From: a bacterium HR37
Lineage (GTDB): Bacteria; Desulfobacterota_D; UBA1144; Nemesobacterales; CSP1-2
Reading direction: 5' to 3'
Length of the DNA stretch: 64,000 nt
NCBI GenBank assembly: GCA_002898375.1
Contig: BEIN01000008.1
Location: 36,453 to 100,452, forward strand
Shown here piece after piece: positions 24,583 to 33,696 of the stretch. The notes under the pieces were generated by a model. It was given only the letters and a program-made list of their open reading frames with translations, ran no database searches and was not told the DNA's origin. The position numbers and the translations under genes were made by a program. Numbering within the stretch: the first letter of the stretch is position 1; the number at the start of each line of letters is the position of its first letter.

Positions 24583-25266
24583 CTAAAGTAGGTCGTTTTC
24601 CATAAAGCTAAAATAACCGTTTTTACCCACTATTATGTGGTCCAAGACCCTTATCTCCAGGGTTTTAAGAGCATCTCTTACATAGCGGGTAAGTTCTTTA
24701 TCCTCCTCAGACGGTTCAGTGTGTCCACTTGGATGATTATGAACCAGTATAAGGCTTGCAGCGTGATTTAGAAGAGCTGACTCAGCAATACGACGTGGGT
24801 ACACAACTACATGATCCACTGTTCCCTCACTTAGCACCTCATAGTCTATAACCTCATTTTTTACGTTCAGGTAAATAACCATAAAAGCCTCATGATAGAG
24901 ACCGGAAAGCTTTAACCTTGCAAAATTAACCACAAGTTGGGGTGAGGAAAGAACATCCCTGTGCCTTACCCTGCCTAAAAAGTAGGAACTACAAAGCTCC
25001 CTTACCAAGCAGATAAGGGTTGAAGAAGTAGGGCCTATTCCCACCTGCTCCTCTAGTTCCCTTGGTTGTGCATCCAAAACCCCAGTTATGCTTCCAAAAC
25101 GATTTAGAAGCTCCTTTGCAAGGGGTTTTACATCCTTTCTGGGAATAGCATAGGTTAAGAGAAGCTCCAAAAGCTCGTACTCTTCAAGACCACTTCCGTT
25201 TGTTCTCCTAAAGCGTTCCCTTAGCCTTTTTCTATGTGCTATATAATGGGGTTTTTCGGGTGCCAT
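24583..25266 (-). CDS. radC: RadC/JAB-domain protein
   Basis: An N-terminal helix-hairpin-helix region (residues ~20-80) is followed by a JAB/MPN metalloprotease-like domain with the complete zinc motif HNHPSGHTEPSEED. The family is common but its role, once thought to be DNA repair, is unsettled. Transcribed divergently from mnmE. Confidence 0.92.
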   Translation of the reverse strand: MAPEKPHYIAHRKRLRERFRRTNGSGLEEYELLELLLTYAIPRKDVKPLAKELLNRFGSITGVLDAQPRELEEQVGIGPTSSTLICLVRELCSSYFLGRVRHRDVLSSPQLVVNFARLKLSGLYHEAFMVIYLNVKNEVIDYEVLSEGTVDHVVVYPRRIAESALLNHAASLILVHNHPSGHTEPSEEDKELTRYVRDALKTLEIRVLDHIIVGKNGYFSFMENDLL

Positions 25267-25373
25267 TGGGATTTCCCTTTAAAGCCATAAGGATTTGCTA
25301 AATTTTACTCCCCATAAGCTATGCTTTTCAATTAACCTTACTTAATTATGGTAAAATAAATAAAAATCTTCCA

Positions 25374-26780
25374 ATGAATAAACTCTTTGTATATCCACAA
25401 GAAGATACAATCGCCGCCCTTGCAACCCCTCCAGGAGAAGGTGGGATTGCAGTAATAAGGATCAGCGGAAAACATGCCCTAGAGGCTTTAAGCAGGGTAT
25501 TTAAAAGAGCCACCCCAGGAAGTGTTTTTGATATGAAGACCCACAGACTTTACAGAGGTCATGTATTTGACCCTGAAAGCAAAGCAACAATAGACAGCGT
25601 ACTCTGTGTTGTAATGCGGTCTCCAAATTCATATACAGGAGAGGATGTGGTGGAGATACACTGCCACGGTGGATATCTGGTCCCAAAAATGATCCTAGAT
25701 GTCCTGTTTAAAAACGGGGTAAGACCTGCTCAACCCGGTGAATTCACCCTAAGGGCTTTTCTAAATGGCAAGATGGATCTTGCCCAGGCTGAGGCTGTGG
25801 CAGATGTTGTACATGCGCAAACACAAAGGAGCCTAAGGCAAGCAGAACTACAACTAGAGGGGATGCTTTCAAAGAAAATCGAAGGCTTTAAAGAAAGCAT
25901 ACTGGATACGCTTGCGGAGATAGAGGCACAGGTAGATTTCCCGGAAGAAGATATAGACCCTATCTTAAAGGAGGAAATAAGCAGAAGGATTAAAACAACC
26001 CTAGAAGAACTGCAAAAGCTGCTTTCCACATACGAAGAAGGAAGAATAATAAAATACGGGGTGTACACCGCTATACTGGGGAAACCAAACGTTGGTAAAT
26101 CAAGCCTGTTAAACCTTCTTGTTATGAAAGAAAGAGCTATCGTAAGCCCATACCCGGGAACAACAAGAGACTTTATTGAGGAAACCGTGGAAATAAAAGG
26201 TATACCCCTAAGGCTAATAGATACGGCTGGACTGAGAGCTACCGCCGATGATATAGAAAGGGTAGGAGTAGAGCTGGCAAAAAAGAAGGCCCAAGAAGCA
26301 GAGTTTATAATCGCGGTAATAGATGGAAGCACAAAACTGGATGAAAATGACCTTGAGGTTCTAGAGAAGATCCAGGGGAAAAAGTCCATAATAGTGGTAA
26401 ACAAACTCGACCTACCACAGGAGGTCTCGGAGAAAGAGTTATCGAGGTTTGTTTCCGAAAGCAGAATTGTAAAGACCTCCGCAAAGCTTGGATTGGGTAT
26501 TGAAGAGCTAAAGGACACTATACTCGAAGTCCTTACAGGTAGAGAAAACCCTCCTAGGGAGGAAGAGGTCATAATAACGGAGCTTAGACACAAAGTGGCA
26601 ATCCAGAAAGCAAAGGAGAGCCTGCTTTCCTTCCTGGAATCACTAGAGAGAGGAGAGTCACCTGAGTTTCTGGCAGTTGACCTACGTAGCGCCCTTGATT
26701 CCCTTGGTGAGATAACAGGAGAGACTTCAACAGAAGATATCCTTGGAAGGATATTTAGCAGGTTCTGTATAGGCAAGTAA
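25374..26780 (+). CDS. mnmE: tRNA modification GTPase MnmE
   Basis: An N-terminal tetrahydrofolate-binding domain (IAALATPPGEGGIAVIRISG) and helical domain surround a G domain with GKPNVGKSSL, DTAGLR and NKLD motifs (from residue ~235). The protein ends in the catalytic CIGK. With MnmG it builds the carboxymethylaminomethyl group on wobble uridine 34. No mnmG is beside it. The gene ends two bases before a parS site, and mnmE is a classic neighbour of bacterial replication origins. Confidence 0.96.
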   Translation: MNKLFVYPQEDTIAALATPPGEGGIAVIRISGKHALEALSRVFKRATPGSVFDMKTHRLYRGHVFDPESKATIDSVLCVVMRSPNSYTGEDVVEIHCHGGYLVPKMILDVLFKNGVRPAQPGEFTLRAFLNGKMDLAQAEAVADVVHAQTQRSLRQAELQLEGMLSKKIEGFKESILDTLAEIEAQVDFPEEDIDPILKEEISRRIKTTLEELQKLLSTYEEGRIIKYGVYTAILGKPNVGKSSLLNLLVMKERAIVSPYPGTTRDFIEETVEIKGIPLRLIDTAGLRATADDIERVGVELAKKKAQEAEFIIAVIDGSTKLDENDLEVLEKIQGKKSIIVVNKLDLPQEVSEKELSRFVSESRIVKTSAKLGLGIEELKDTILEVLTGRENPPREEEVIITELRHKVAIQKAKESLLSFLESLERGESPEFLAVDLRSALDSLGEITGETSTEDILGRIFSRFCIGK

Positions 26781-26782
26781 GA

Positions 26783-26798
26783 TGTTTCACGTGAAACA
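26783..26798. promoter_or_regulatory. parS centromere-like site
   Basis: TGTTTCACGTGAAACA is an exact match to the bacterial parS consensus bound by ParB. It starts two bases after the mnmE stop and abuts a DnaA-box cluster. parS sites concentrate near chromosome origins. Confidence 0.9.
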
Positions 26799-26930
26799 TC
26801 CACAGGCTGTGGATAAACTTTTCCACAGCTGTGGACAACCTGAGGGAAATAAAATTGAATATTTTTAGGAAGTTAGAAGTAACCCTATCCTGGGATAGAT
26901 AAATTATCCACATTTAATCCACAAGTTTTT
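26799..26930. other. candidate replication origin (oriC) with DnaA boxes
   Basis: Between mnmE and pabC lie two exact DnaA boxes, TTATCCACA at 26904-26912 (plus) and 26816-26808 (minus). Three one-mismatch boxes accompany them: TTTTCCACA 26819-26827, TTGTCCACA 26838-26830 (minus) and TAATCCACA 26915-26923. An AT-rich stretch (AAATAAAATTGAATATTTTT) separates the two groups and could be the unwinding element. Neither dnaA nor dnaN is in the window, which is common for separated origins. Confidence 0.75.
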
Positions 26931-26948
26931 GTTTAACCTCCAAAAGTT

Positions 26949-27764
26949 CTAAAGCCAGTTTAGCTTTTTCATAACCGCACCTCGAACCACTTCAAACCTA
27001 GAAGAGTCCGATGGCAGAAAGACATTTCCTATCTGCGCAACAGGCATAACACCAACAAGGGAGTTTGTTAAAAAAGCCCCATCAGATGAGAGTAAAGCAT
27101 CCAGATCAAACCTACCCTCCTCTACCTTTATCCCAAGCTCACTTGCACTCTCTATTGTAATACCGCGTGTAATCCCCGGTAAAAGCCCACATGAAGGCTC
27201 AGGGGTAAAAAGCATTCCTTCTTTTAACCAAAATATATTACTTGCACTTGCTTCGGTAACCTCCCCTTTTTCATTCAGGAAAACTGCCTCATCAAAACCA
27301 GAAGAAAGGGCACTCCTTCTAGCTATTACGTTTTCTAAATAGTTAATGGATTTAATCCCTGAAACGGGAGAGGTAGATGCACGATAAAATGGGGAAACGC
27401 ATACTCTAACCTGCGTTTTACAAGGTTCACGGTATTGCCTAACCGTAACAAGCACAGACCCACTTTGAGGAAGCTCATAGAAAACAGGGCTCCCGCAAGA
27501 AAGCAAACACACCTTTACATAAGCATCAGAAATACCTGAGATAGAAACAGCCTCCTCTACACAGGCCAAAAGGTAGTTCTCCCCAGGAAAGGGAATGTGG
27601 AGCATGGCTGCTCCTTTTTTTAACCTCTCGACGTGTCTTTTCCAGAAAACCGGAGGAGAGAACCTCCATCTAAACGTTTCAAAAACACCTTCACCATAGA
27701 AAAGAGACCTTAGAGGAAATCCCTCCTTAAGTGGAGCCCTATTTAAATACACAAACTGCTTCAT
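26949..27764 (-). CDS. pabC: aminodeoxychorismate lyase (class IV PLP enzyme)
   Basis: The class IV aminotransferase fold is seen in FYGEGVFETFRW, the PLP lysine in SGIKSINYLENVIARR, EVTEASASNIFW and LLPGITRG. It follows pabB on the same strand with a 27-bp gap, which supports aminodeoxychorismate lyase over branched-chain aminotransferase. It releases p-aminobenzoate for folate synthesis. Confidence 0.88.
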   Translation of the reverse strand: MKQFVYLNRAPLKEGFPLRSLFYGEGVFETFRWRFSPPVFWKRHVERLKKGAAMLHIPFPGENYLLACVEEAVSISGISDAYVKVCLLSCGSPVFYELPQSGSVLVTVRQYREPCKTQVRVCVSPFYRASTSPVSGIKSINYLENVIARRSALSSGFDEAVFLNEKGEVTEASASNIFWLKEGMLFTPEPSCGLLPGITRGITIESASELGIKVEEGRFDLDALLSSDGAFLTNSLVGVMPVAQIGNVFLPSDSSRFEVVRGAVMKKLNWL

Positions 27765-27791
27765 ATTGTCTTTAACGGTTTTAATGGTTTA

Positions 27792-29036
27792 CTACACAAT
27801 CCCTAAAGCGATTTTTATAAACCTTGCCTTTAAAACCGTTTCCTCATACTCTTTCACCGGATCAGAGTCCCAAACTATACCGCTTCCCGTCCAGAAGATA
27901 CCCTCCTTACCTTTAAGAACAAGGATCCTTATGCCAACGCTTAGAACAAAATCACCACTGGGAAAGAATATCCCCAAAACCCCACAGTATGGCCCTCTTA
28001 AATGGGGTTCCAGCTCATCTATTATTTCCAAGGCTCTCCTTTTTGGAGCACCGGTAACAGAACCCGGAGGGAATGTCTTTATGATTATGTCGCTAATGGA
28101 CACCCCATCCTCAAGTTCACCCTCCACTTCCGAAACCATCTGGTGAAGTGTAGAGTAGGGTTCTACATCGAAAAGCTTATTTACCCTTACAGTTCCGTAC
28201 CTGCATATCTTGGAAAGGTCGTTTCTCATAAGGTCAACAATCATTAGGTTTTCTGCTCTTTCCTTTTCGCTGTTTATGAGTTCTGCTCTAAGAAGGTTGT
28301 CTGATTCCTCTGTATCCCCTCTTCTTATTGTTCCCTTTATCGGTTTTGTAATAATCTTATTCCCCTTTTTTCTTAAAAACAGCTCCATAGAACCGCTTAT
28401 AAGCTTAAAGTCTCCAAAGTCTATGTAGCATCCAAAGGGAACAGGTTGCACCCTGTATATGGAAAAGAAACAGGATACCGGGTCCTTATCAACACAGAGG
28501 CTAAACCTGCGTGAAAGATTTACCTGATATATGTCGCCCTTTGCTATGTATTCTCTTGCACGTCTCACCATATCTAGGTACATTTCCTTTGAAACACTGG
28601 ATAAAAACCCGATATCTGTCCTGAGCTCTTTACCCTGGAATACGTTATCCTGGTTTAAAAACCCATCCAGATTCTCAATCCTTCCTCCAGATACACTGCT
28701 TTCTTCAAAAAACAGGAAATAAAACCCGGGAAAAACAGGTCCTTTCTTTTTTACATTTGTGGTGATTCCATCTTCAGTAAAGCGCAGAAACTCGTAGCCT
28801 ATATACCCTACCGCAAAATACCCCCTGCACAGATAGTACTCAAGCAAGTAAAGGGGATTACAAAAACAGGTTTCTTTCCTATCGAAATGGTCAATTACCG
28901 TTCTTTCACCAACAGAGAAAACAGAAAAAGCCGCAGCCTTAAAGAGAAAAAAGGAGCTGGCTTTATCAAAACACCAACCGCCACAAGAATCCAGAAATAA
29001 AGCAGAATATGGAGGAAAGATAAAACTCCTATTCAC
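27792..29036 (-). CDS. pabB: aminodeoxychorismate synthase component I
   Basis: Chorismate-utilising domain with ITKPIKGTIRRG, RAENLMIVDLMRNDL, FPPGSVTGAPKRRALEII and YCGVLG. The 414-residue protein includes the shorter N-terminal subdomain with GYFAVGYIGYE. The start codon is GTG. The glutamine amidotransferase partner PabA is not in the window. Confidence 0.92.
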   Translation of the reverse strand: MNRSFIFPPYSALFLDSCGGWCFDKASSFFLFKAAAFSVFSVGERTVIDHFDRKETCFCNPLYLLEYYLCRGYFAVGYIGYEFLRFTEDGITTNVKKKGPVFPGFYFLFFEESSVSGGRIENLDGFLNQDNVFQGKELRTDIGFLSSVSKEMYLDMVRRAREYIAKGDIYQVNLSRRFSLCVDKDPVSCFFSIYRVQPVPFGCYIDFGDFKLISGSMELFLRKKGNKIITKPIKGTIRRGDTEESDNLLRAELINSEKERAENLMIVDLMRNDLSKICRYGTVRVNKLFDVEPYSTLHQMVSEVEGELEDGVSISDIIIKTFPPGSVTGAPKRRALEIIDELEPHLRGPYCGVLGIFFPSGDFVLSVGIRILVLKGKEGIFWTGSGIVWDSDPVKEYEETVLKARFIKIALGIV

Positions 29037-29076
29037 AGGGTTTATGTGAAAGAAAATTTCACACTCACCTTTTTGT

Positions 29077-30771
29077 TTAAGTCTCGGTATACTCCGGTCC
29101 GCTTCCCCCCTCAGGTGGAGTTAAACGACCACCCTTGGCTGTAATAGCACCACACTGGACACAGTTTGTAGGGTTAATTTCAAGGTGCTTGTGGCCATCC
29201 TTCTCAACCCACTCATAAACCTGAGCAGGACACATATTAACCCAGGTTGTACCTATAATTTCTGGCACATCAGTACGCAAGCGTATATGGTTTGGCTGGT
29301 TATCACGACTGCGATTGCCGCTTGCATAAACACTTGTAAGTTTGTCGAAGATATACTTGTTATCGGGTTTCGGGTAAGTTCTGTTTCCCATAAACATCTC
29401 GTGTTCGCTATCTGGTTCAGTAGTAAACCTCCATCCAGGAAAGTATCCATTAGTTACAGTCATCACCCCAGCAAGTAGGCTTCCCATCCAGAATCCATAC
29501 TTAAAGGCCTGTCGCATATTTCTTACCTTGTAGAGGTCCTTCCAGATGAAGCTGTTCCTTACCGCTTTATCATAAACACCTAAAGCCCCTTGCTCAGCAG
29601 GGTCTTTCCCAGATTTTAGAAGCTCAAAAATGGATTCCGCTGCAAGGATACCAGACCACATGGCATAGTGAATCCCCTTTAAAGCAGGCACGTTTACAAA
29701 ACCTGCACTGTCTCCCACAATCACAGCTCCGGGAACGCTTAGCTTCTCTGGAAGGGAGTAAAAACCTCCCTCAGGTATGGTTTTTGCACCCCACCCCTGG
29801 TCAACCCTCCTTCCACCTTCAAGGATCTTACGAAACAGTGGATGAGTTTTTACCTCCTGAAGCAAGTCGTGCACAGAGAGAGAAGCATCCCTGTAATCCA
29901 GACCAACAACTATACCAAGGGATACCTTGTTTTCACCCATTGGGTAGGCAAAAGTACCACCAAACTCCCTGTATTTTTTCCCTAACCTAAGTGGCCACCC
30001 CATCGTGTGTATAACCCGGTCAAGTGGATTTGGCACCTCCCAGATCTCTTTAACGCCAAGGGCATATATCTGTGGATTTGTTCTCTTTATCTTAAAGTGC
30101 TCAAGCAAGGCCTGGGTAAGGTGTCCCTGCGTACCCTCACCAAGGACGGTAACCCTTGCTATTATATCTGATCCCGGTTGGTAGCTTCCAAGAGGCTTTC
30201 CATCACGGTCAAGCCCTTTATCACCTGTGCGGACACCCTTGACAACCCCATCTTCCACAATAAGCTTGGCACCTGCCGTCTCGCTTAAAATAAAGACCCC
30301 AAGCTCCTCAGCCTTTTCAGCAAGCCATGCACCCATTTTGCTTATGGAAGCTACATAGTTACCATGGTTTCTCATTGTTGGTGGAATCACAGGAAAGGGA
30401 AAGGCTTTGGTTGCCGTTAAAAAGTAAACCGACTCCTTTGTTACCGGGTCAAAAAACGGAAACTCAAATTTGGGAAGTTGTGGAAAGAGCTTCCTAAAAG
30501 CTATAGGGTTAACCACCGCCCCGGATACAAGATGGGCTCCAGGGTATTTTCCCTTTTCTATAACGGCAATTGGAATCTCTCCCAAAGACTCCTTTAACTC
30601 AGGTTCGTTTTCAAGAAGCTGTGCCAGGCGAATTGCACCAGCAAGGCTTGCTGGACCTGCCCCGACAAAAAGAATACCAACCTCAATCCTGTCCTCAGGG
30701 CTATCTGTTATACCTGTAATGAATTCGCCTTCAGATACAGGTGGCTTAAAGTGAGCTGGAATATTTTTCAT
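29077..30771 (-). CDS. electron-transfer flavoprotein:ubiquinone oxidoreductase
   Basis: An N-terminal FAD-binding motif (ILFVGAGPASLAGAIRLAQ) leads into the ETF-QO fold, with the quinone-domain segment GWPLRLGKKYREFGGTFAYPM and LKGIHYAMWSGILAAES. The C-terminal ferredoxin-like domain begins MCPAQVYEW. It continues NCVQCGAITAKGGRLTPPEGGSGPEY, so only three of the usual four cluster cysteines are evident. The enzyme passes electrons from ETF to membrane quinone. The start is moved to ATG 30771, which has a GAGG site. No ETF genes are adjacent. Confidence 0.92.
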   Translation of the reverse strand: MKNIPAHFKPPVSEGEFITGITDSPEDRIEVGILFVGAGPASLAGAIRLAQLLENEPELKESLGEIPIAVIEKGKYPGAHLVSGAVVNPIAFRKLFPQLPKFEFPFFDPVTKESVYFLTATKAFPFPVIPPTMRNHGNYVASISKMGAWLAEKAEELGVFILSETAGAKLIVEDGVVKGVRTGDKGLDRDGKPLGSYQPGSDIIARVTVLGEGTQGHLTQALLEHFKIKRTNPQIYALGVKEIWEVPNPLDRVIHTMGWPLRLGKKYREFGGTFAYPMGENKVSLGIVVGLDYRDASLSVHDLLQEVKTHPLFRKILEGGRRVDQGWGAKTIPEGGFYSLPEKLSVPGAVIVGDSAGFVNVPALKGIHYAMWSGILAAESIFELLKSGKDPAEQGALGVYDKAVRNSFIWKDLYKVRNMRQAFKYGFWMGSLLAGVMTVTNGYFPGWRFTTEPDSEHEMFMGNRTYPKPDNKYIFDKLTSVYASGNRSRDNQPNHIRLRTDVPEIIGTTWVNMCPAQVYEWVEKDGHKHLEINPTNCVQCGAITAKGGRLTPPEGGSGPEYTET

Positions 30772-30812
30772 GATTACCTCATAACAGATTTGATTTTTTG
30801 TAGGTAAAGTCA

Positions 30813-30841
30813 ATATTATAATAACAAACCGAAAGAGTCAA
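30813..30841 (-). promoter_or_regulatory. sigma70-type promoter for ETF-QO
   Basis: On the minus strand TTGACT (30841-30836), 17 bp and TAATAT (30818-30813) lie 42 bp upstream of the chosen ATG. A start near 30806 fits. Confidence 0.55.
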
Positions 30842-30847
30842 GAAACC

Positions 30848-31828
30848 CTAGTAGTATGCTACGAACAAAGAGCTATATGAAGGCTCAAGCTTCCTTAAAA
30901 GCCTGCCATACTCCATTGCCTCTTCCTTGGTTTTAAACCTCCCTATCCTTACCCTATACCATACCCCCTCAAGCTCCAGGCCGGTTTTTTTAATGAACGC
31001 GGGATATCCCTTAGCTCTAAGCTCCTCAACCACATCCTCTGCAAGAGCCCTTTCCCTAAACGAGGCAACCTGAACCGTAAACCCTGGAATTGAATCCAAG
31101 CTTTCCCCTGCATTGTAAACACCGTGTGAGAGCTCAGCGTTAACCCCAAGCTTGCCAACATCATCCCCATCAATCGAAGAAACGATATGCATTTCATCTT
31201 TATTGGTCCTTTTTTTTAGATAACCGTAGTGGGTAAGAACCTTCTCAACGTACTCAATCGTTTCAGCATATGGGGGGATTGCATAACCGTATCTTATAAC
31301 GGCACCCTTTCCCGCATTATACCCTGCAAGAGCAAGATGGATGTTTCCGTTAAATGTATCCATCAATCCCTTTAAATACCTAACGCCACCACGTATGTTA
31401 TCTAAAGGATCAAAGGGCTTAGATACCCCCTGTTCTCTGGCTGTCTCAGGCATAAGCTGCATAATCCCAATTGCTCCCTTTGGGGAAACCGCGTTTGGAT
31501 TAAAATCAGACTCAACCTTTATAATTGCCTTTACGAGGTCAGGGTCCAAACCGTATCTGCTGGCTATATTTGCGATATGGGTATCAAATTCGTTTGAATA
31601 CCTGAAACGGCCCAAAGAATACCTAGAAAGCTTCCTAGAGACCTCTTCAGATAGCACTATACGCTTAAAACCACCTCTGATGGGAGGTATATTTGTGTAT
31701 AAAAAAACCCCATTTTCCATTTTTTTGTAGTAGTAAGTAGCTCCAAAAGCCAAAGAAGAGTCCAAACACAGTAAAAACACAAAGGCCAAATAATGGAGAG
31801 AAAAACCCTTAAGGTTTTTTAACTCCAT
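30848..31828 (-). CDS. lytic transglycosylase with C-terminal SPOR domain
   Basis: After a signal-anchor-like N-terminus (FLLCLDSSLAFGA) and a DUF4124-like YYYKKMENGVFLYTNIPP segment, an SLT domain shows the catalytic Glu in AIIKVESDFNPNAVSPKGAIGIMQLMPETA and YNAGKGAVIRYG. The last ~75 residues form a SPOR domain (GFTVQVASFRERALAEDVVEELRAKGYPAFI) that binds denuded glycan at the septum. The protein should cleave glycan strands in the periplasm, probably at division sites. Confidence 0.92.
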   Translation of the reverse strand: MELKNLKGFSLHYLAFVFLLCLDSSLAFGATYYYKKMENGVFLYTNIPPIRGGFKRIVLSEEVSRKLSRYSLGRFRYSNEFDTHIANIASRYGLDPDLVKAIIKVESDFNPNAVSPKGAIGIMQLMPETAREQGVSKPFDPLDNIRGGVRYLKGLMDTFNGNIHLALAGYNAGKGAVIRYGYAIPPYAETIEYVEKVLTHYGYLKKRTNKDEMHIVSSIDGDDVGKLGVNAELSHGVYNAGESLDSIPGFTVQVASFRERALAEDVVEELRAKGYPAFIKKTGLELEGVWYRVRIGRFKTKEEAMEYGRLLRKLEPSYSSLFVAYY

Positions 31829-31911
31829 CCCTCTTTACCATCCTCCTTTAGCTAGCAGTTTAAAATCCCTGCTAAGCAAACACAGATTGCCAAGCGTGGG
31901 TCTTTGCCAAG

Positions 31912-31938
31912 TTTATACCCCGTGATTTTTTTTGTCAA
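31912..31938 (-). promoter_or_regulatory. sigma70-type promoter for the lytic transglycosylase
   Basis: A perfect TTGACA (31938-31933) and TATAAA (31917-31912) are spaced by 15 bp, slightly short. The resulting leader of about 75 nt contains a repeated CTTGGCAA and an AGCAG/CTGCT hairpin. No known riboswitch was recognised. Confidence 0.45.
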
Positions 31939-31957
31939 CAACTACAAAGGGTTATAC

Positions 31958-32728
31958 TCACTCAGGGTTGTTCCCTTCATTCTTGCTTTCCGAAAGGAAC
32001 CTATCTATATGGGTTTTAAATACCTGGAAGGGTTGAGATCCCCTTACATAGATAGCAGTTATTTCATTACCGTTGTCCGTTCTCCCTATAAAGAAGCTTG
32101 GGGTTCCCCTGATACCGTACCTACGTCCATCCTCTATATCCTTGTTTATCTCAGGCTCGTATTTCCTCTCTCTTATACACCTTTCAAGTTTTTCAATGTC
32201 CATTCCCAAGCCTAAAGCGTATTCCTTAATGCTCTCAACATCATCCAGCTTATCGGGGTTCTTAAACAAAAAATCATTAAAATCCCAATATCTACCCTGC
32301 TCTCCTGCACAATTTGCAGCAAGGGCAGCAGGAAATGCCCGTTTGTGAAAGGAAAGAGGAAAGTCCCTAAATACGTATCTTACCTTACCCTTGCTTATGT
32401 ACTCTTTTTCAATCAAAGGCAGCGTCTGCTCATGGAACCTTCGGCAAAAAGGGCATTCGTAGTCGCTAAACTCAACAATAGTTACAGGGGCATAAATATC
32501 CCCCTTTACAGGGTCATCATCCACGCTAACCCTGAATTCTCCAGGATTTGCTTTCCTTTCAGATACCGAGGTCTTTATACTCTTTAACTCACCCGAAATC
32601 CTGGACAATTCCCTACCCTGTAATCTTAACTCACCCCTTAGTTTGGATAGCTCAAAAAACATCCAGGCATTTAATCCAAGAACCAGCACAATAAGTGCAA
32701 ACAAAGAGGACATATAAAGACCTTTCAT
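31958..32728 (-). CDS. DsbA-like thiol oxidoreductase, membrane-anchored
   Basis: An N-terminal transmembrane segment (residues ~5-22) and a short coiled-coil (SKLRGELRLQGRELSRISGELKS) precede a DsbA/DSBA-type thioredoxin domain. The active site is CPFC in SDYECPFCRRFHEQT, and the cis-Pro is in GIRGTPSFFIG. Members of this DsbG/BdbD-like group act as periplasmic disulfide oxidases or isomerases. Confidence 0.9.
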   Translation of the reverse strand: MKGLYMSSLFALIVLVLGLNAWMFFELSKLRGELRLQGRELSRISGELKSIKTSVSERKANPGEFRVSVDDDPVKGDIYAPVTIVEFSDYECPFCRRFHEQTLPLIEKEYISKGKVRYVFRDFPLSFHKRAFPAALAANCAGEQGRYWDFNDFLFKNPDKLDDVESIKEYALGLGMDIEKLERCIRERKYEPEINKDIEDGRRYGIRGTPSFFIGRTDNGNEITAIYVRGSQPFQVFKTHIDRFLSESKNEGNNPE

Positions 32729-32782
32729 AAGAAAAACCTTAACCTATAATCTACTCCTGTCAAGAAACACAGATACCAGAAC

Positions 32783-32810
32783 TTGAAATCCCAGAAAAAC
32801 AAAATAGAAT
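32783..32810 (+). promoter_or_regulatory. sigma70-type promoter for prmC-murA-hisG
   Basis: TTGAAA (32783-32788), 16 bp, TAGAAT (32805-32810). The predicted start near 32817 supports ATG 32830 over the TTG at 32818 as the prmC start. Confidence 0.5.
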
Positions 32811-32829
32811 CTCTGTATTGACCATACGT

Positions 32830-33696
32830 ATGAACGAAAAAGGTGTTTCTTTAAAAGAGCTATATGTGCTTGGGAAAAGCAGAATGAAACAGCTAGGAAT
32901 TGAAAATCCAGAACTTGAGACATCCCTGCTAATATCAAAAGCCCTTGGGATAAAAACCCTAGATATCCATATCCATCCTGAAAAGAGGGTAGATCCAGAT
33001 AAAGTAGAAGAGCTTATGAAGCTTATAGAAAGAAGAGCAATAAGGAAAGAGCCCATTGCATATATACTTGAGGAGAAAGAATTCTACTCTAGGCTATTTA
33101 ACGTAACCCCTGACGTTCTTATTCCAAGGCCTGAAACAGAGATTCTGGTTGAAGAGACCCTAAGAACAATAAAGGACATCCACTCACCAGTCATAGTGGA
33201 TGTAGGAACCGGAAGTGGTTGTATAGGAATCACGATATGCTGTGAACGTAAGGACTCCGTTGTGTTTGCCACAGATATATCAATGGAGGCACTGGTTGTA
33301 GCTCACAGAAATGCAGAAAAGCACGGTGTTTTGGATAAAGTAACGTTTGTTCTTGGAGATCTTCTAACACCGTTTAAAGAAGGTGTTTTTGACATTGTGG
33401 TTTCAAATCCGCCTTATGTAGCAGAAAATGAGCTTCCAAAACTCGAGCCAGAGATCAGGTATTTCGAACCCCGCACCTCACTTATAGGGGGAAAGAAGGG
33501 AACCGAGTGTATAGAGAAAATCATAAACCAATCAAAAAGGGTTTTGAAAAACGGTGGATGGTGTATTATTGAAATTGGGTATGGACAGGCCAAAACAGTT
33601 ACAGAGGTGTTTAAAACCGCAGGATTTAAAGACGTCTCGACGGTAAGGGACTACTCGGGAGTGGAGAGGGTAATAAAAGCAAGATGGATAAGATAA
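32830..33696 (+). CDS. prmC: release-factor glutamine methyltransferase
   Basis: An N-terminal helical bundle is followed by a SAM domain with [13 protein letters not shown] and the catalytic NPPY motif (VSNPPYV). [10 protein letters not shown] is also typical. It methylates the GGQ glutamine of release factors. The 3' end overlaps murA by 13 bp. prfA, its usual upstream neighbour, is absent here. Confidence 0.94.
   Translation: MNEKGVSLKELYVLGKSRMKQLGIENPELETSLLISKALGIKTLDIHIHPEKRVDPDKVEELMKLIERRAIRKEPIAYILEEKEFYSRLFNVTPDVLIPRPETEILVEETLRTIKDIHSPVIVDVGTGSGCIGITICCERKDSVVFATDISMEALVVAHRNAEKHGVLDKVTFVLGDLLTPFKEGVFDIVVSNPPYVAENELPKLEPEIRYFEPRTSLIGGKKGTECIEKIINQSKRVLKNGGWCIIEIGYGQAKTVTEVFKTAGFKDVSTVRDYSGVERVIKARWIR

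Noticed and set aside
25730-26803. 357-aa minus-strand ORF
   Set aside because: It lies entirely antisense to mnmE; its Ser-rich, low-complexity composition is that of an antisense shadow.
31830-31912. Riboswitch in the leader of the lytic transglycosylase gene
   Set aside because: The leader has short repeats and a small hairpin but does not match the conserved cores of c-di-GMP, cobalamin, TPP or preQ1 riboswitches.
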